Source: Letharia columbiana (lineage: Eukaryota > Ascomycota > Lecanoromycetes > Lecanorales > Parmeliaceae). Taken from it: a DNA stretch of 64,000 nucleotides. The position numbers and the translations under genes were made by a program. Below, one piece after another: positions 24,855-35,315 of this stretch. Location: assembly GCF_014066305.1 (NCBI RefSeq), contig NW_023501042.1, positions 496,001-560,000 on the forward strand. Direction: 5' to 3'. Below the pieces are notes generated by a model that was given only the letters and a program-made list of their open reading frames with translations, had not been told where the DNA came from and made no database searches. Positions within the stretch are counted from its first letter, which is position 1. Every line of letters begins with the position of its first letter.

Positions 24855-27036
24855 AGTAAAGGCCCATGAATTAAATTTATGAAGTTGAATTTTTCTAAGT
24901 TAAATCGAACTCTAATCGCTTACTATACGTTTTTAACCTACTATATAGATATATATGTACGAAGAGAGGCGCGCTAAGGCCTAATTAGGAAGGTATATCG
25001 AGTGTGAAGAATTGATCCGTAATAATTGCCCACAAAAAACAGAGAAAGGCCATGTCCTTATGGCAAGAAGTATCGAAATACCGGAAAGAAATGGAGACAA
25101 CATGCCAATTAGTGGTGTGAATCCCACATTATCTCCTGCCGCAGTGAAATCTTTCGAATAATGAAATAGCTGTCAGAGCAAGACATCGGACGGTTTCAAT
25201 TCGTCCAAATATGCATCGTTCCGGAGTGATGATTTGATGTGGAACCGTGGAGAGCATATAAGGTGGGATCTTGGAGAGCTGAGCCGTGTTCTTGACGATG
25301 GTGGCCTTGTTGCCGCTTAGTTTCTCCGCAGTATTCTCCGCATTTGCCTATTATAGTTCCTCCTCTTGCTCCTCAATGCAGTGGGGATGATAGGCCAAGT
25401 TGCAGTGGTATTCTCCGCTTACTAAGTGATGATTTGATGTAGAACCGTGGAGAGCATATGATGTGGGATTTTGGAGAGCTGAGCCGTGTTCTTGGTGCTG
25501 GGGGCCTTGTTGCCGCTTGGTTTCTCCGCAGTGTTCTCCATAGTGTTCTCCGCAGTGTTCTCCGCATTTGCCTATTATAGTTCCTCCTCTTACTTCTTAA
25601 TGTAGTGGGGATGATAGGCTAAGTTGCAGTGGTGTTCTCCGCTTATTAAGTGATGATTTGATATGGAACCGTGGAGAGCATATGACGTGGGATCTTGGAG
25701 AGCTGAGCCGTGTTCTTGGTGCTGGGGGCCTTATTGCCGCTTGGTTTCTCCGCAGTGTTCTCCGCATTTGCCTATTGTAGTTCCTCCTCTTGCTCCTCCT
25801 CTTGTAGAGTATCAGACTGAGTGGCTAGCTGAGTAGCTAGCTGAGTGGCTAGCTGAGTGGCTGACTGAGTGGATAACTGATATAACGTGGGATCTTGGAG
25901 AGCTAAGCCGTGTTCTTGACGATGGTGGCCTTATTGCCGCTTGGTTTCTCCGCAGTGTTCTCCGCATTTGCCTATTGTAGTTCCTCCTCTTACTCCTCAA
26001 TGTAGTGGGGATAATAGGCCAAGTTGCAGTGGTATTCTCCGCTTGCTAAGTAATGATTTGATGTGGAACGGCCAAGTTGCAGTGGTGTTCTCCGCTTACT
26101 AAGTGATGATTTAATGCGGAACCGTGGAGAGCATATAACGTGGGATCTTGGAGAGCTAAGCCGTGTTCTTGACGATGGTAGCCTTATTGCCGCTTAGTTT
26201 CTCCGCAGTATTCTCCGCATTTACCTATTATAGTTCCTCCTCTTACTCCTTAATATAGTGGGGATAATAGGCCAAGTTATAGTAGTATTCTCCGCTTACT
26301 AAGTAATAATTTAATATAAAATCGTAGAGAGTATATAACGTTCGGACGCGTTTAGTGTAACTATAATATTTGAATATTAGTTTAACTTATCTATCGCTGG
26401 CTTAAGAGAAGTATATAGAAGAGAACGTATTCATTTAAGCTCTTTTTAAGGGTCTTTTAACGCGTTTATAAGTAGTAGTAGATAGCTATTAAACTCGCTT
26501 ACGGCCTCGATTACTAGCAGTAGCAAATTCGCCGAGGAGGTAGCCTAGGGGCGTTAGTAAGGGGCTCTAATTGGGCGAGGGGTATCGAAGACGATTATAT
26601 TCATATTGAATTGGAGAATTAATAGAATTAATAGAATTAATAGAATTAATAGAATAATGAAAGAATAACAAATAGGTGAAAGGATTATTATTCGATTTCG
26701 GACGCGTCTAGTGTAACTACCATAACTATTATATTTGAATATTCATTTAATTCATTAATAGTAGGCTAAACTTTATAATTTTTACAGCGTTAGAAAGCGT
26801 AAAGCGAGCTCTACAATTTACTAAATTATAAAGAAACAATATCCGTAAGAAGCTGGTTATTTCAGAGGATAAGACTTCTACACATAGATTTTTATAGATT
26901 TTTAATAGTTGCGAACGCTAATTTATTTACCCGCGATATCTAACCAAAAAGCGTAGACCTAACAAATTAATAATTGGCTGCATATACAAATTCAAGGTTT
27001 TCTAGTTCAGCTCTATCTTATTCTTTTATATATACT
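24855..27036 (-). mobile_element. Family B composite repeat, copy B4 (inverted to B3)
   Basis: This is a minus-strand B copy running from AGTAAAGGCC with the CATGAATTAAATT palindrome to TCTTTTATATATACT. It carries the same order of parts as B3 but a shorter minisatellite core. At 25800-25880 it has a run of CTGAGTGGCTAG-like 12-bp units. Mutation is uneven: the centre (about 25200-26100) keeps normal composition, while the outer parts show many C-to-T and G-to-A changes. With B3 it forms inverted arms of more than 2 kb. Confidence 0.8.
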
Positions 27037-27554
27037 AATAATATTAAATAACGTAGATAGTAATAACGCGATAATATTTCGCTACTATCTATAGAGCCGC
27101 GTTATCTAATTATTATAATTATTTCTACTATTATTATTAATTAATAATTAAGAGCGTTATTATAAATATATCGCTCTATTAATTACTTTCTTCGAATTTT
27201 TATAATAAAGATTATTACTATATTACTTCGCTATAAAAATAATACGCTATAGAAATAACGTTATCTATAGAAAAACTCTTCTCCCTTCTTTTACTTATTA
27301 AATTTTTAAGATTTTATTATAAATTCTTAAATCTAATATTATTTACTATAAAGATTATTAGCTAGCGCTATAGATATATTAATATTAAGCGCGTCGACTT
27401 ACTATAGATTATTATTAATTAATATTATAAAAGTAATATTATTCTTAAAGATAGTATTAATATTATTATATAATATATTAATAATATATCTACGACGCGT
27501 AATAATTAATTCTATCGTTTTATCAAAATAATATTATAATAAATCGACTCTTTT
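27037..27554. other. RIP-degraded AT-rich spacer
   Basis: AT-rich DNA with scattered CG-containing spots and no reading frames. The last five bases, CTTTT at 27550-27554, are the left target duplication of the next LTR element. This block and 29102-30776 were continuous before that insertion. Confidence 0.7.
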
Positions 27555-27720
27555 TATTACGAGCGTACCCTTGACACACCACTCAGCCCTATGGCTAGCG
27601 GGCCTTGGCGGAGGCATCCCCTACCATATCATGCCTCCTTCCCACATACATAGTTCGGTAGCCTTATTATCCTCGTTCTACCTCACCCATACTAGTATCG
27701 CATCTATGCTGGTCCTGACA
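27555..27720 (+). repeat. 5' LTR of copy LTR2
   Basis: 166 bp ending GGTCCTGACA. It starts TATTACGAGCG where other copies have TGTTACGAGCG. Confidence 0.9.
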
Positions 27721-28935
27721 TTATAATAAGGCTCCTTCGTACACCCGGCGAAGAGAAACACATACGGGCCAATCAACGCACACTCACGCCCATTCGGATT
27801 AGCGGACGAATGGTTAATAAACAAACGCGCTGGCAAGGGCTTTGTCAAGATACTAACTTGAGACCAAGACACCACGACCGGTTGAGGTCAAGACAGGAAC
27901 TTGAGGCATCGTATCCTTGGGTCAGCCCACCAAACGGGTAATTCGTTTCGGCATAACGGAACGGCCTCTGGACAGCAGGAGGGATAAAGCACCGCTGGAC
28001 CATTCGTAGGATTAGCGAATCGAAAAGAACTCATCAAAACACCCCACAGTGAGCCTGCTACAAGGCGACGGGAACAGCCCCGAAACGACACATATCGACC
28101 TCTTCACTGAGCATGTCGACAACACACATAGTGAGCCTGCTACCAAATGGCATTCAACACATTCGATTCTTCCCACCTCCTACCTCCCTACCAGACCCTA
28201 CGAATCGACGAGTGCATGAGTTTACGGAAGTGGTCTATGTCAGTCAGGTCATTGGCTGCTGAGTACTCGCTATGGCAGCTTAGGACGGGTACATGGGACT
28301 GGCAGCTTAGGACGGGTAGGCCTACGGGGTACTGGCAGTCGAAGCGGGTACGTGGGACCGGCAGTCGAAGCGGTAGGCTTACAAGGCGGATGGATGCAAT
28401 GGATAGCACTACGAAGCAAGATGGCTACGAATTGAGGCAAAGGAGATGGAATGGAACGGAGGATGGATTTTTGATGGCAAGAGCATGGGAGACACAGGGC
28501 AAATCTACAGTGAAGCTCCCAGGCCAGGCTGCCAACAGGTGTTGGGGGGATTTGTGACACATGCATGCGTTGGATTTTCTTCAATTCTACCGAAGGACTA
28601 TGGCAAGAAGACTGGACAAGGAGAAGAACTCGGAGAATCTTGCTGGCACGCAGGCAAGATATGGCCAATATCTCCAGGATCTCTGAAGGACAATGTGGGT
28701 ATGGCAGGCATAGCACAGTCAAGACCAGCATGCGGCCCGGCAAAACCTCGGACATGGTGTTTTTGAACGAATTGAAACCATCCGATGTTTCCGACTACTA
28801 CCACTACACCTCGGCAAATCCTCTCCAGTCAAAGCCTGCAGGGACTATGGATGTTTGGAGACACAAGGCAAGCAATGGGCCTGCATCTCCGGTCTACCAG
28901 CCATGGGGGCCATGGCTATTTGAGAGGGGGGGTAG

Positions 28936-29101
28936 TGTTACGAGCGTACCCTTGACACACCACTCAGCCCTATGGCTAGCGGGCCTTGGCGGAGGCATCC
29001 CCTACCATATCATGCCTCCTTCCCACATACATAGTTCGGTAGCCTTATTATCCTCGTTCTACCTCACCCATACTGGTATCGCACCTATGCTGGTCCTGAC
29101 A
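28936..29101 (+). repeat. 3' LTR of copy LTR2
   Basis: 166 bp with intact TG...CA ends, directly after the polypurine tract. Confidence 0.9.
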
Positions 29102-29106
29102 CTTTT

Positions 29107-30776
29107 CTCTTATTTTTCTATTAGAGTTTAAAAGTTTTTTAATAAGCGTTTTATTTTTACTTAGACGTCTAAGAATTAGAGTCTAAAAGAAAAGATAATT
29201 ATTAGATCTAATACTATTATAGACCTTAGCGCTATTTATACTAAGACGTCGATATCGTATATATTATATTAAGATTTCTTTTAGAATCTAGTTTTAATAA
29301 TATATCTTATATATTTAAGAGCTTAACGAATATAGATTTACTTTATATATCTTAAAGTTTTAATATTTCTTAGAGATTAGTTCTACTATTAAATATACTA
29401 TTAAACTTTATAATAATACTACGTCTTTTATAGTATATATTCGCTAGCTAATCGCTAGTAAACTACGCTCTTATAGAAGACTCGCTTTAAATAAAAAGAA
29501 GAAAGCTTATAAGAAGATTAAAGAGGAAAGACTTAAAGAGAAACGTTATAAGAGATAAAGTTTAATCGCGAATTAGTCGCAAAGTAACTTTTTTAACTTT
29601 ATTAATACTCGCTTTAATAGATTTAAGAGTATAGTTCTAAGCGTAATAAATAATAAGAAAACTAAGAAGATAGTAATTAAGAAAGAAAAAATGCGAAGAA
29701 AAAGATTATAAAGTAAATTAGTATAAAGATAATAGAATATTAAGTATTTAATATACTTAGAAATAACTTTATAAAGTATTATATATATATTTTTTAAGAC
29801 TTCGAAAGATATTCTTATATATAAAATCTATATATATTTAAATAGTATAGTAGCCCTAAGTAAATTCACTTAATCGCGACTTCTTTAAATATAAATATCT
29901 TTACGTAGCTATTATATTTCTCTTATTACTATTAATTATATACTTATTATACTTAAATATATAAATAAATTTATAATTATCGTCTATAGTAGATTCTAAG
30001 CGAATAAAAGATAATTAATTAATATAGAAATAACTTTATCTCTTATAGCTAATATCTATAAAATCTATAGCTATAATACTATTTTTAAATACTCTTTTAG
30101 CGTTAATAGTCTTATTAGAAATTAACTACTTATAGTATTTTCTCTAATATATATAAAATAATTAACGAGTAGTATAAATATTTAATAGTATACTACTATC
30201 GATAACGTCTTAGCTCTCTACTATATTTTAAATACGTTAGCTATCTATATCTATTAAGTTCTCTTAAAGATCTATTTAATATTAATTCTTATACTAGAAG
30301 TCTTATTATTAAAAAAGACTTTCGACTCTAGTATTATTTATCTATCCTCTTTAAATAAACTTATAATTTTCATTATAACTTTATACGCCTAATTATTAAA
30401 AAGAAATAACTCTTTACTCTCTAGAAGCTAGAACTTCTAAATCTTCTATAGAATATCTAACTAAATAAGTATTTTATTATCGTTATTAGATTTAAGATAT
30501 AGATCGATAAGATTAAAGAGTATTTCGTTTAAGCTAACTACTTCTTATTAATAATATTTATATTTCTTATAATTAGAATAATCTATCTACTATATATACT
30601 TTAATCGATAAAAGTCTTAAAATATTTTATTTATAAATATCTATATTATTTTACACCCTTTATACTTATTTAATACCTTTATAAAATATTCGACTTTTTC
30701 TTTTATATAGAGAGAATATTAATAGAGTATAAATCGATATCGCTATACGAGATAGCTAATTATATTATTATAGACG
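29107..30776. other. RIP-degraded AT-rich block with one lysine-rich open stretch
   Basis: The composition is AT-rich with CA/TG depletion, but this block keeps more CG and GAC/GTC than other blocks, so it may be a less repeated or more recently mutated element. The only stretch that still reads like protein is 29466-29558 on the plus strand: 30 codons rich in Lys, Arg and Glu (containing KKIKEERLKEKRYKR) before a TAA. Such charged segments are common near the ends of transposase and Gag-type proteins, but no family can be named. Confidence 0.55.
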
Positions 30777-31240
30777 AGTAAAGGCCTATGAATTAAATTC
30801 ATAATCATGTTTTTGATTAGGGCTATCGAGTAAATAGGTGAGCGATCTTTGGTGAGCGAACTTTGGTGAGCGGGCTGTCCGGCTGTCGAGCGAACTTTGG
30901 TGAGCGATATTTAGACTCCTTGCTTATTAATAACTATAGGACCAAATTTCAAAATTGTTAAAAATTTGGAAATCGCAAACGACGCTCCATAATTTAAAAA
31001 AAAATCTCAAAATTTCAATAGAAAACAAAAAAGTTATTCTATTCGTGAATAACGTACACCTATTTTTGATGAGGGAGACGCGGGAGGGCGAGATTTTGAT
31101 GGTTGCGGACGCTAATTTATTTACCCGCGATGACTCAGCCGATCTAACCAAAGAGCGTAGTGACCCTGAATTTATGATTGGCTGCACATACAAATTCAAG
31201 GTTTTCAAGCTTAGCTCTATCTTATTCTGTTATATATACT
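30777..31240 (-). mobile_element. Family C short element, copy C3 (best preserved)
   Basis: 464 bp, from AGTAAAGGCC with the ATGAATTAAATTCAT palindrome to TTCTGTTATATATACT. Three to four copies of a 15-bp TTTGGTGAGCGAACT-like unit lie at about 30838-30910. The last 140 bp, from CGCTAATTTATTTACCCGCG onward, closely match the corresponding end of family B copies, and the first 30 bp match their other end. C is therefore a short relative of B that lacks the minisatellite core. ORFs on both strands (95 and 93 codons) are not conserved in C1 or C2 and are rejected as genes. The element lies 14 bp from LTR3. Confidence 0.8.
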
Positions 31241-31254
31241 AATTATATTAATTT

Positions 31255-31420
31255 TGTCAGGACCAGCATAGGTGCGATACCAGTATGGGTGAGGTAGAAC
31301 TAGGATAATAAGGCTACCGAACTATGTATGTGGGAAGGAGGCATGATATGGTAGGGGATGCCTCCGCCAAGGCCCGCTAGCCATAGGGCTGAGTGGTGTG
31401 TCAAGGGTACGCTCGTAACA
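31255..31420 (-). repeat. 3' LTR of copy LTR3
   Basis: 166 bp with TG...CA ends on the minus strand, next to the polypurine tract CTACCCCCCCCTCTCA (complement). Confidence 0.9.
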
Positions 31421-32272
31421 CTACCCCCCCCTCTCAAATAGCCATGGCCCCCATGGCTGGTAGACCGGAGATGCAGGCCCATTGCTTGCCTTGTATCTCC
31501 AAACATCCATAGTCGGTGTAGGCCTTGGCTGGAGATGGTTGAGATCCCGGAGATGTAGCCACATCTTGTATCGGCAAGATTCTCCAAGTTTTCTTTTTTC
31601 CCTCCAGCCTGCCTGCCGTAGGCCTTCGAAAGAAGTGAATAATTCCATCGCATGCATATGTTTTGTGCTCGCTGAAAATCCATAAAAACAAAGAACTTTT
31701 GGTGTTAGTATGCCAGGCCAAATTAGTACCTTTCTCCGGCGGCGGCGGCGACAGCAATATCGCGTCCCGGAGATTCCGCTAGCGCGTCGTCTTGCACTTT
31801 ATTGTAGCGTCAAGGGGCTTCCAATTTGACGAGGATCCATGAAGAATTGAATGGATAATGACCGAAAAATGATTTGCCATGCGGTGGCCACCTGATTTCA
31901 TATTTATGATGGAGAAGAAACCGATGAAATGATGCAATTTGATTGGTTGAGGCCTCCCGAACCGAACCGAGCCGCAGGCGCTAAAACTCTAATCCAATAT
32001 CAAGTGAGTTTCTCCATGGGATGCCATATAACCGATACCGATGGAGGCTATCGACGGCGACAGTGAGGTCCATAGGTGACGCACTATGGCTTCGGAAGCC
32101 CTTCAGGCATATGACAACAAGGGGAGCCTGCTTGGTGGGCCTGACATGAGGCTATTGGTGAGCAACATGGGCCTGGGGAATCGGTTTCCCGATGTGAAAA
32201 AAGGAGGCCATTCTGACATCGGATGGTTTCAATTCGTCCAAAAACACGATGTCCGAAGTATTGCCGGGTCGC

Positions 32273-33431
32273 TCATAGGAAGCCCTGGCAACTAAGCTCG
32301 TATGCTTCGTCGAAATCCATACCGGGTTCGAAGTATTTGCCATGCTTTTGTGCATAAGCCCAGTTCTCATCCGCAAGGTCCTCTGCCTCAGCAAGACTTA
32401 AACCCTCTGTATTGAAAGTAGGGCGAGTCATGATCGAGTATTTACCCTTCTTTGCGTCAGCCTCGGCCTTTGCTTTTGCGTATTGCTCCGCGAATCTTTG
32501 GGCCTTCTTTTCGGCGAATTCCTCAGCAGATTGTTGATATTGAAGCTGCATTCTCATAATACGTTCCTTTAATTCAGACACAGTCCAATCCCTTGCCAAT
32601 AGATTAATTGAGTCACATAAACGGAGTTCCGATTTCTTTCGTATATCGTTTATCAGACTGTCATTCCTGAGACTATCATTCTTGAAATTATGTTCGGCAT
32701 ATTTGATGAGATCACCGTAGAATTTGAGAAATGGTTGACTTCCTTGGCTTATTTTGTCGTAAGCATGTTCAAAGGTACTCTTAAGAACGGATAAGGGTAC
32801 CTCATACACGTTGCTTAAATGATCTAGAAGATCATCGACTGTAGAGTACGAGCGATATCGTCGTCTGGTAGACACGTGCTGACTGGCTTCCCCTCCAAGT
32901 CTCGCTACAACGTAGGCAATTTTGAAAGCATCGGTGGGGAAATGATCACCATTGTGGGTAAGCTTGTCTCGGATTCTCATTTTCCAGTCATCAAATGATA
33001 TTGAATTAGTGCCCGTGAAGACAGGTGGATCTGGTAGCCTTGGGCTGAGTGGCTGTCTGAGTGGCTGTCTGACTGACTGTGGTGATATTGGCCGATGTCG
33101 GTTTGCTCTGAGTGCCTCGAAATCTCGTGGAGTGGGTGGAGGTGGGGACGGGGGTGGAACAGAGATCCCAGGCGAGTTTTGGCCCTGCGTCTCCTGTTGT
33201 TGTCCTGGTATCTCCTCTTGATTGGTTGAATCGCTGATAAAGATCCTCAGCAGATATAGAGCGCTGCACACGTGGCATATGGAGTCGTGGTGAATTTGGA
33301 GGTGAGTATCTTCTATGTAGGTCGTCGTATGTGAGGTAAGGCTGGCCATGGTATGTAGGTGATCGGCGATGCGGAGGGACGTATTTTGGTGTTGATGTAG
33401 GTGGATTTGAGTGAGAATTTGAGGAACTCAT
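32273..33431 (-). CDS. Gag-like capsid protein of LTR3 (one frame change)
   Basis: Retrotransposon Gag proteins assemble the particle that packages element RNA. The start at 33431 gives an N-terminal segment rich in Pro, Ser and Arg (MSSSNSHSNPPTSTPKYVPP). The reading continues in a second frame from about 33225, so one indel separates the two parts; no intron fits there. The second part carries a Pro-rich linker, then a Gag-domain pattern: FDDWKMRIRDKL, the AYVVARLGGEA helix, DDLLDHLSNVYEVP, and FLKFYGDLIKYAEH. A charged Gln/Glu/Lys coiled-coil-like tail ends in DFDEAYELSCQGFL. No CCHC zinc knuckle is visible. The domain resembles Gag of fungal Ty3/Gypsy-type elements, but the superfamily assignment is tentative without pol. 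The frame change may be a real lesion or a sequencing indel. Confidence 0.75.
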
Positions 33432-33970
33432 GATGTGTTGAATGTAGGTAAGAACGAAGTGGAGAAGATAGGCGTAAAAATGGCGATTTTGGCTAGGCTT
33501 CCCCGTGGAGGTTTATTGCAATATCGAATAGTTCCTTGTCGAGTGGAATGGAGAGATCTCTGTGTTGAGTGTTGAAATTTGTTTCTTCGCGGGGGTCTGC
33601 AACACTCGTTTCTTGACCGATCAAGTCGTCGTAAAGACTATGAGTACTCTGAGTAGTGTCCTTTCGAATGGTAGAAAGTCCGCCGGGGTTTGTTTGATGA
33701 TAAACTTTTTGGGGGAACGGAGCGGAGAGAAGGATTTCTTGTATTCGATGTAGGGGAGTCGTTTTTTGATGGATTGGGCTACCGTTGATGATGTACGTTG
33801 TAATGATGTAGGCTCTTTCGAATGATGTAGGTATCTGATGGTTTGGATGTGTGGGGGGGTTTCTATATGAAAAAAATACCCAGTGTTTTTATCAGGCTCG
33901 GTCGCTTGCTCCGAAAGGAAAGGAAAACGTCAATTCTTTCGCCGGGGGGTCGAAGGAGCCTTATTGATAA

Positions 33971-34132
33971 TGTCATGACCAGCATAGGTGCGATACCAGT
34001 ATGGGTGAGGTAGAACTAGGATAATAAGGCTACCGAACTATGTATGTGGGAAGGGGAAGGCATATGGTAGGGGATTCTTAGGGTATGCCTCGCCATAGGG
34101 CTGAGTGGTGTGTCAAGGGTACGCTCGTAACA
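33971..34132 (-). repeat. 5' LTR of copy LTR3
   Basis: 162 bp. It differs from the 3' LTR by a rearranged patch near 34058-34098 (a GATTCTTAGG insertion and missing CCGCCAAGGCC), so this insertion is not brand new or was patched by conversion. Confidence 0.88.
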
Positions 34133-34137
34133 AATTT

Positions 34138-34416
34138 AGATTTAAGATTACTAAAATTTATATATTATATTAAAATAGTAATTAGATTATAAGAGTTTAT
34201 AGTAGATAATATATAAGACGACTTTTAGAGGATATTTAAAAATGATAATAATATTAAATAAATTCGAGCTTAAGAAGTAATATAAGATAGCGAATCTTAT
34301 TCTTTATAAGATAAATATTTTATTTAAATTAGACGTTATTTATAATATTAAGATCTTAATCGAAGATCGAGTATTATAAGAGGCAGTAATACGATTAAAA
34401 AAGCGTTTTTTTCAAC
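34138..34416. other. RIP-degraded AT-rich DNA beside LTR3
   Basis: Ordinary CA/TG-depleted sequence with no reading frame, linking LTR3 to the homopolymer stretch. Confidence 0.65.
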
Positions 34417-34499
34417 CTATTTTTTATATTTAAAAAAAAAAAATATATAATATAAAATTAAAAAAAAAAAAAATATTTTTTTTTTTTTTTAATTAAAAT

Positions 34500-34533
<34 letters not shown>

Positions 34534-34746
34534 TAATATAAAAAAAAATAAAAAAAAAAAAAAAAAAAAAATATTTAATAAAAAAAAAAAAAAAAAAAAA
34601 AAAAAAATAAAAAAAAATAAATTTTTTTATAAATTTATTTTAAAAAAAAATTAAAAAAAATAAAAAAAAAAAAAAAAAAAATAATTTTTTCAAATAAAAG
34701 AAAATTTTTTTTTAAAAAAAAATAAAATAAAAAAAATTAAAACTCC

Positions 34747-34825
<79 letters not shown>

Positions 34826-34846
34826 AAAAACCAAAAAAAAAAAAAA
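34417..34846. repeat. A/T homopolymer stretch, probable assembly artefact
   Basis: More than 400 bp made almost only of A runs with interspersed T runs, including an A run of more than 60 at about 34760-34824. There is no G in most of it. It lies exactly where the AT-rich block meets gene island 1. RIP blocks elsewhere in the window always contain G and C at CG and CT positions, so this is unlike them. It is better explained by a poor consensus at a collapsed or weakly covered junction. Confidence 0.6.
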
Positions 34847-35265
34847 TTTTCTGTGTTCTGTCAGTGTCAATCATGCAGTCTTTTGGACAAGACAGAAGGC
34901 GATTGAAAATGTGAATGCATTATGGTCGCGCCACTGTTCAATGCGCATTAACACGCCTGTAGCGGCACCTCTGCTGTCTGAACAGGACCAATGGCTAATT
35001 GCCCGAGAGTACTAGACGAATTCCAGGACTGTCCAGCTTTTCTCTAATGGTTCTACGAGCCGTGCGACCAAATCCGGGATCGCTAAGGATAGTGATACAA
35101 CGCTCAAGGGAGTGGGGACAAGCTACTGTTGTTTTGTATGGCTAGGTTTCTACCGTCTGGGTTGAAGAGCAGTGGACTGCACTCAGTTCTGGTCAGCTCG
35201 CTGTATTAATTTAGTATCTTAGTGTTATTATTAAACTACGAATAGTCATATATAAAGCAATAGGT
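34847..35265. other. Normal-composition upstream region of gene island 1
   Basis: About 420 bp of mixed composition without an ORF. It precedes the subtilase-like gene and ends with TATATAAA at 35249-35256, a plausible TATA box. That box is only 10 bp upstream of the ATG at 35266, but 67 and 91 bp upstream of the ATGs at 35316 and 35340. Confidence 0.5.
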
Positions 35266-35315
35266 ATGGGTGTCACATTTGCTGTTGCCATCTCTCACAT
35301 ACTGTTCGACCTTTC

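Larger units (their letters stand above)
27555..29101 (+). mobile_element. Complete non-autonomous LTR retrotransposon, copy LTR2
   Basis: This is a plus-strand member of the same family as LTR1 and LTR3. The LTRs are 27555-27720 and 28936-29101, 166 bp each. The target duplication CTTTT at 27550-27554 and 29102-29106 is perfect. The tract GAGAGGGGGGGTAG (28922-28935) precedes the 3' LTR. The first base pair change in the 5' LTR, TA instead of TG, looks like a single RIP transition. The internal 1.2 kb has no gag or pol. It shares its left part (from CCTTCGTACACCCGGCGAAG) and right part with LTR1 and LTR3. An impure minisatellite of about 26-30 bp (CAGCTTAGGACGGGTA and CAGTCGAAGCGGGTA variants) lies at 28278-28376. 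ORFs in both strands overlap extensively, and none is convincing. Confidence 0.92.
31255..34132 (-). mobile_element. Complete gag-only LTR retrotransposon, copy LTR3
   Basis: The longest member of the LTR family (2.88 kb), on the minus strand. The 3' LTR is 31255-31420 and the 5' LTR is 33971-34132. The target duplication AATTT (31250-31254 and 34133-34137) is perfect. The polypurine tract lies at 31421-31436, read on the minus strand. It is the only copy with a recognisable coding region, a gag-like frame at 32273-33431. About 840 bp lie between gag and the 3' LTR, and they contain no protease, reverse transcriptase, RNase H or integrase. This architecture matches the TR-GAG class known from plants. 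LTR1 and LTR2 keep the ends of this element and lack gag, so they look like deletion derivatives. Confidence 0.92.

Noticed and set aside
30927..31242. Overlapping 93- and 95-codon ORFs on both strands of C3.
   Set aside because: Not preserved in C1 or C2, and the element is explained as a short non-coding relative of B.
34417..34846. Poly-A tail of a retroposed gene or non-LTR element.
   Set aside because: The stretch alternates A and T runs over more than 400 bp and has no attached coding sequence or target duplication.
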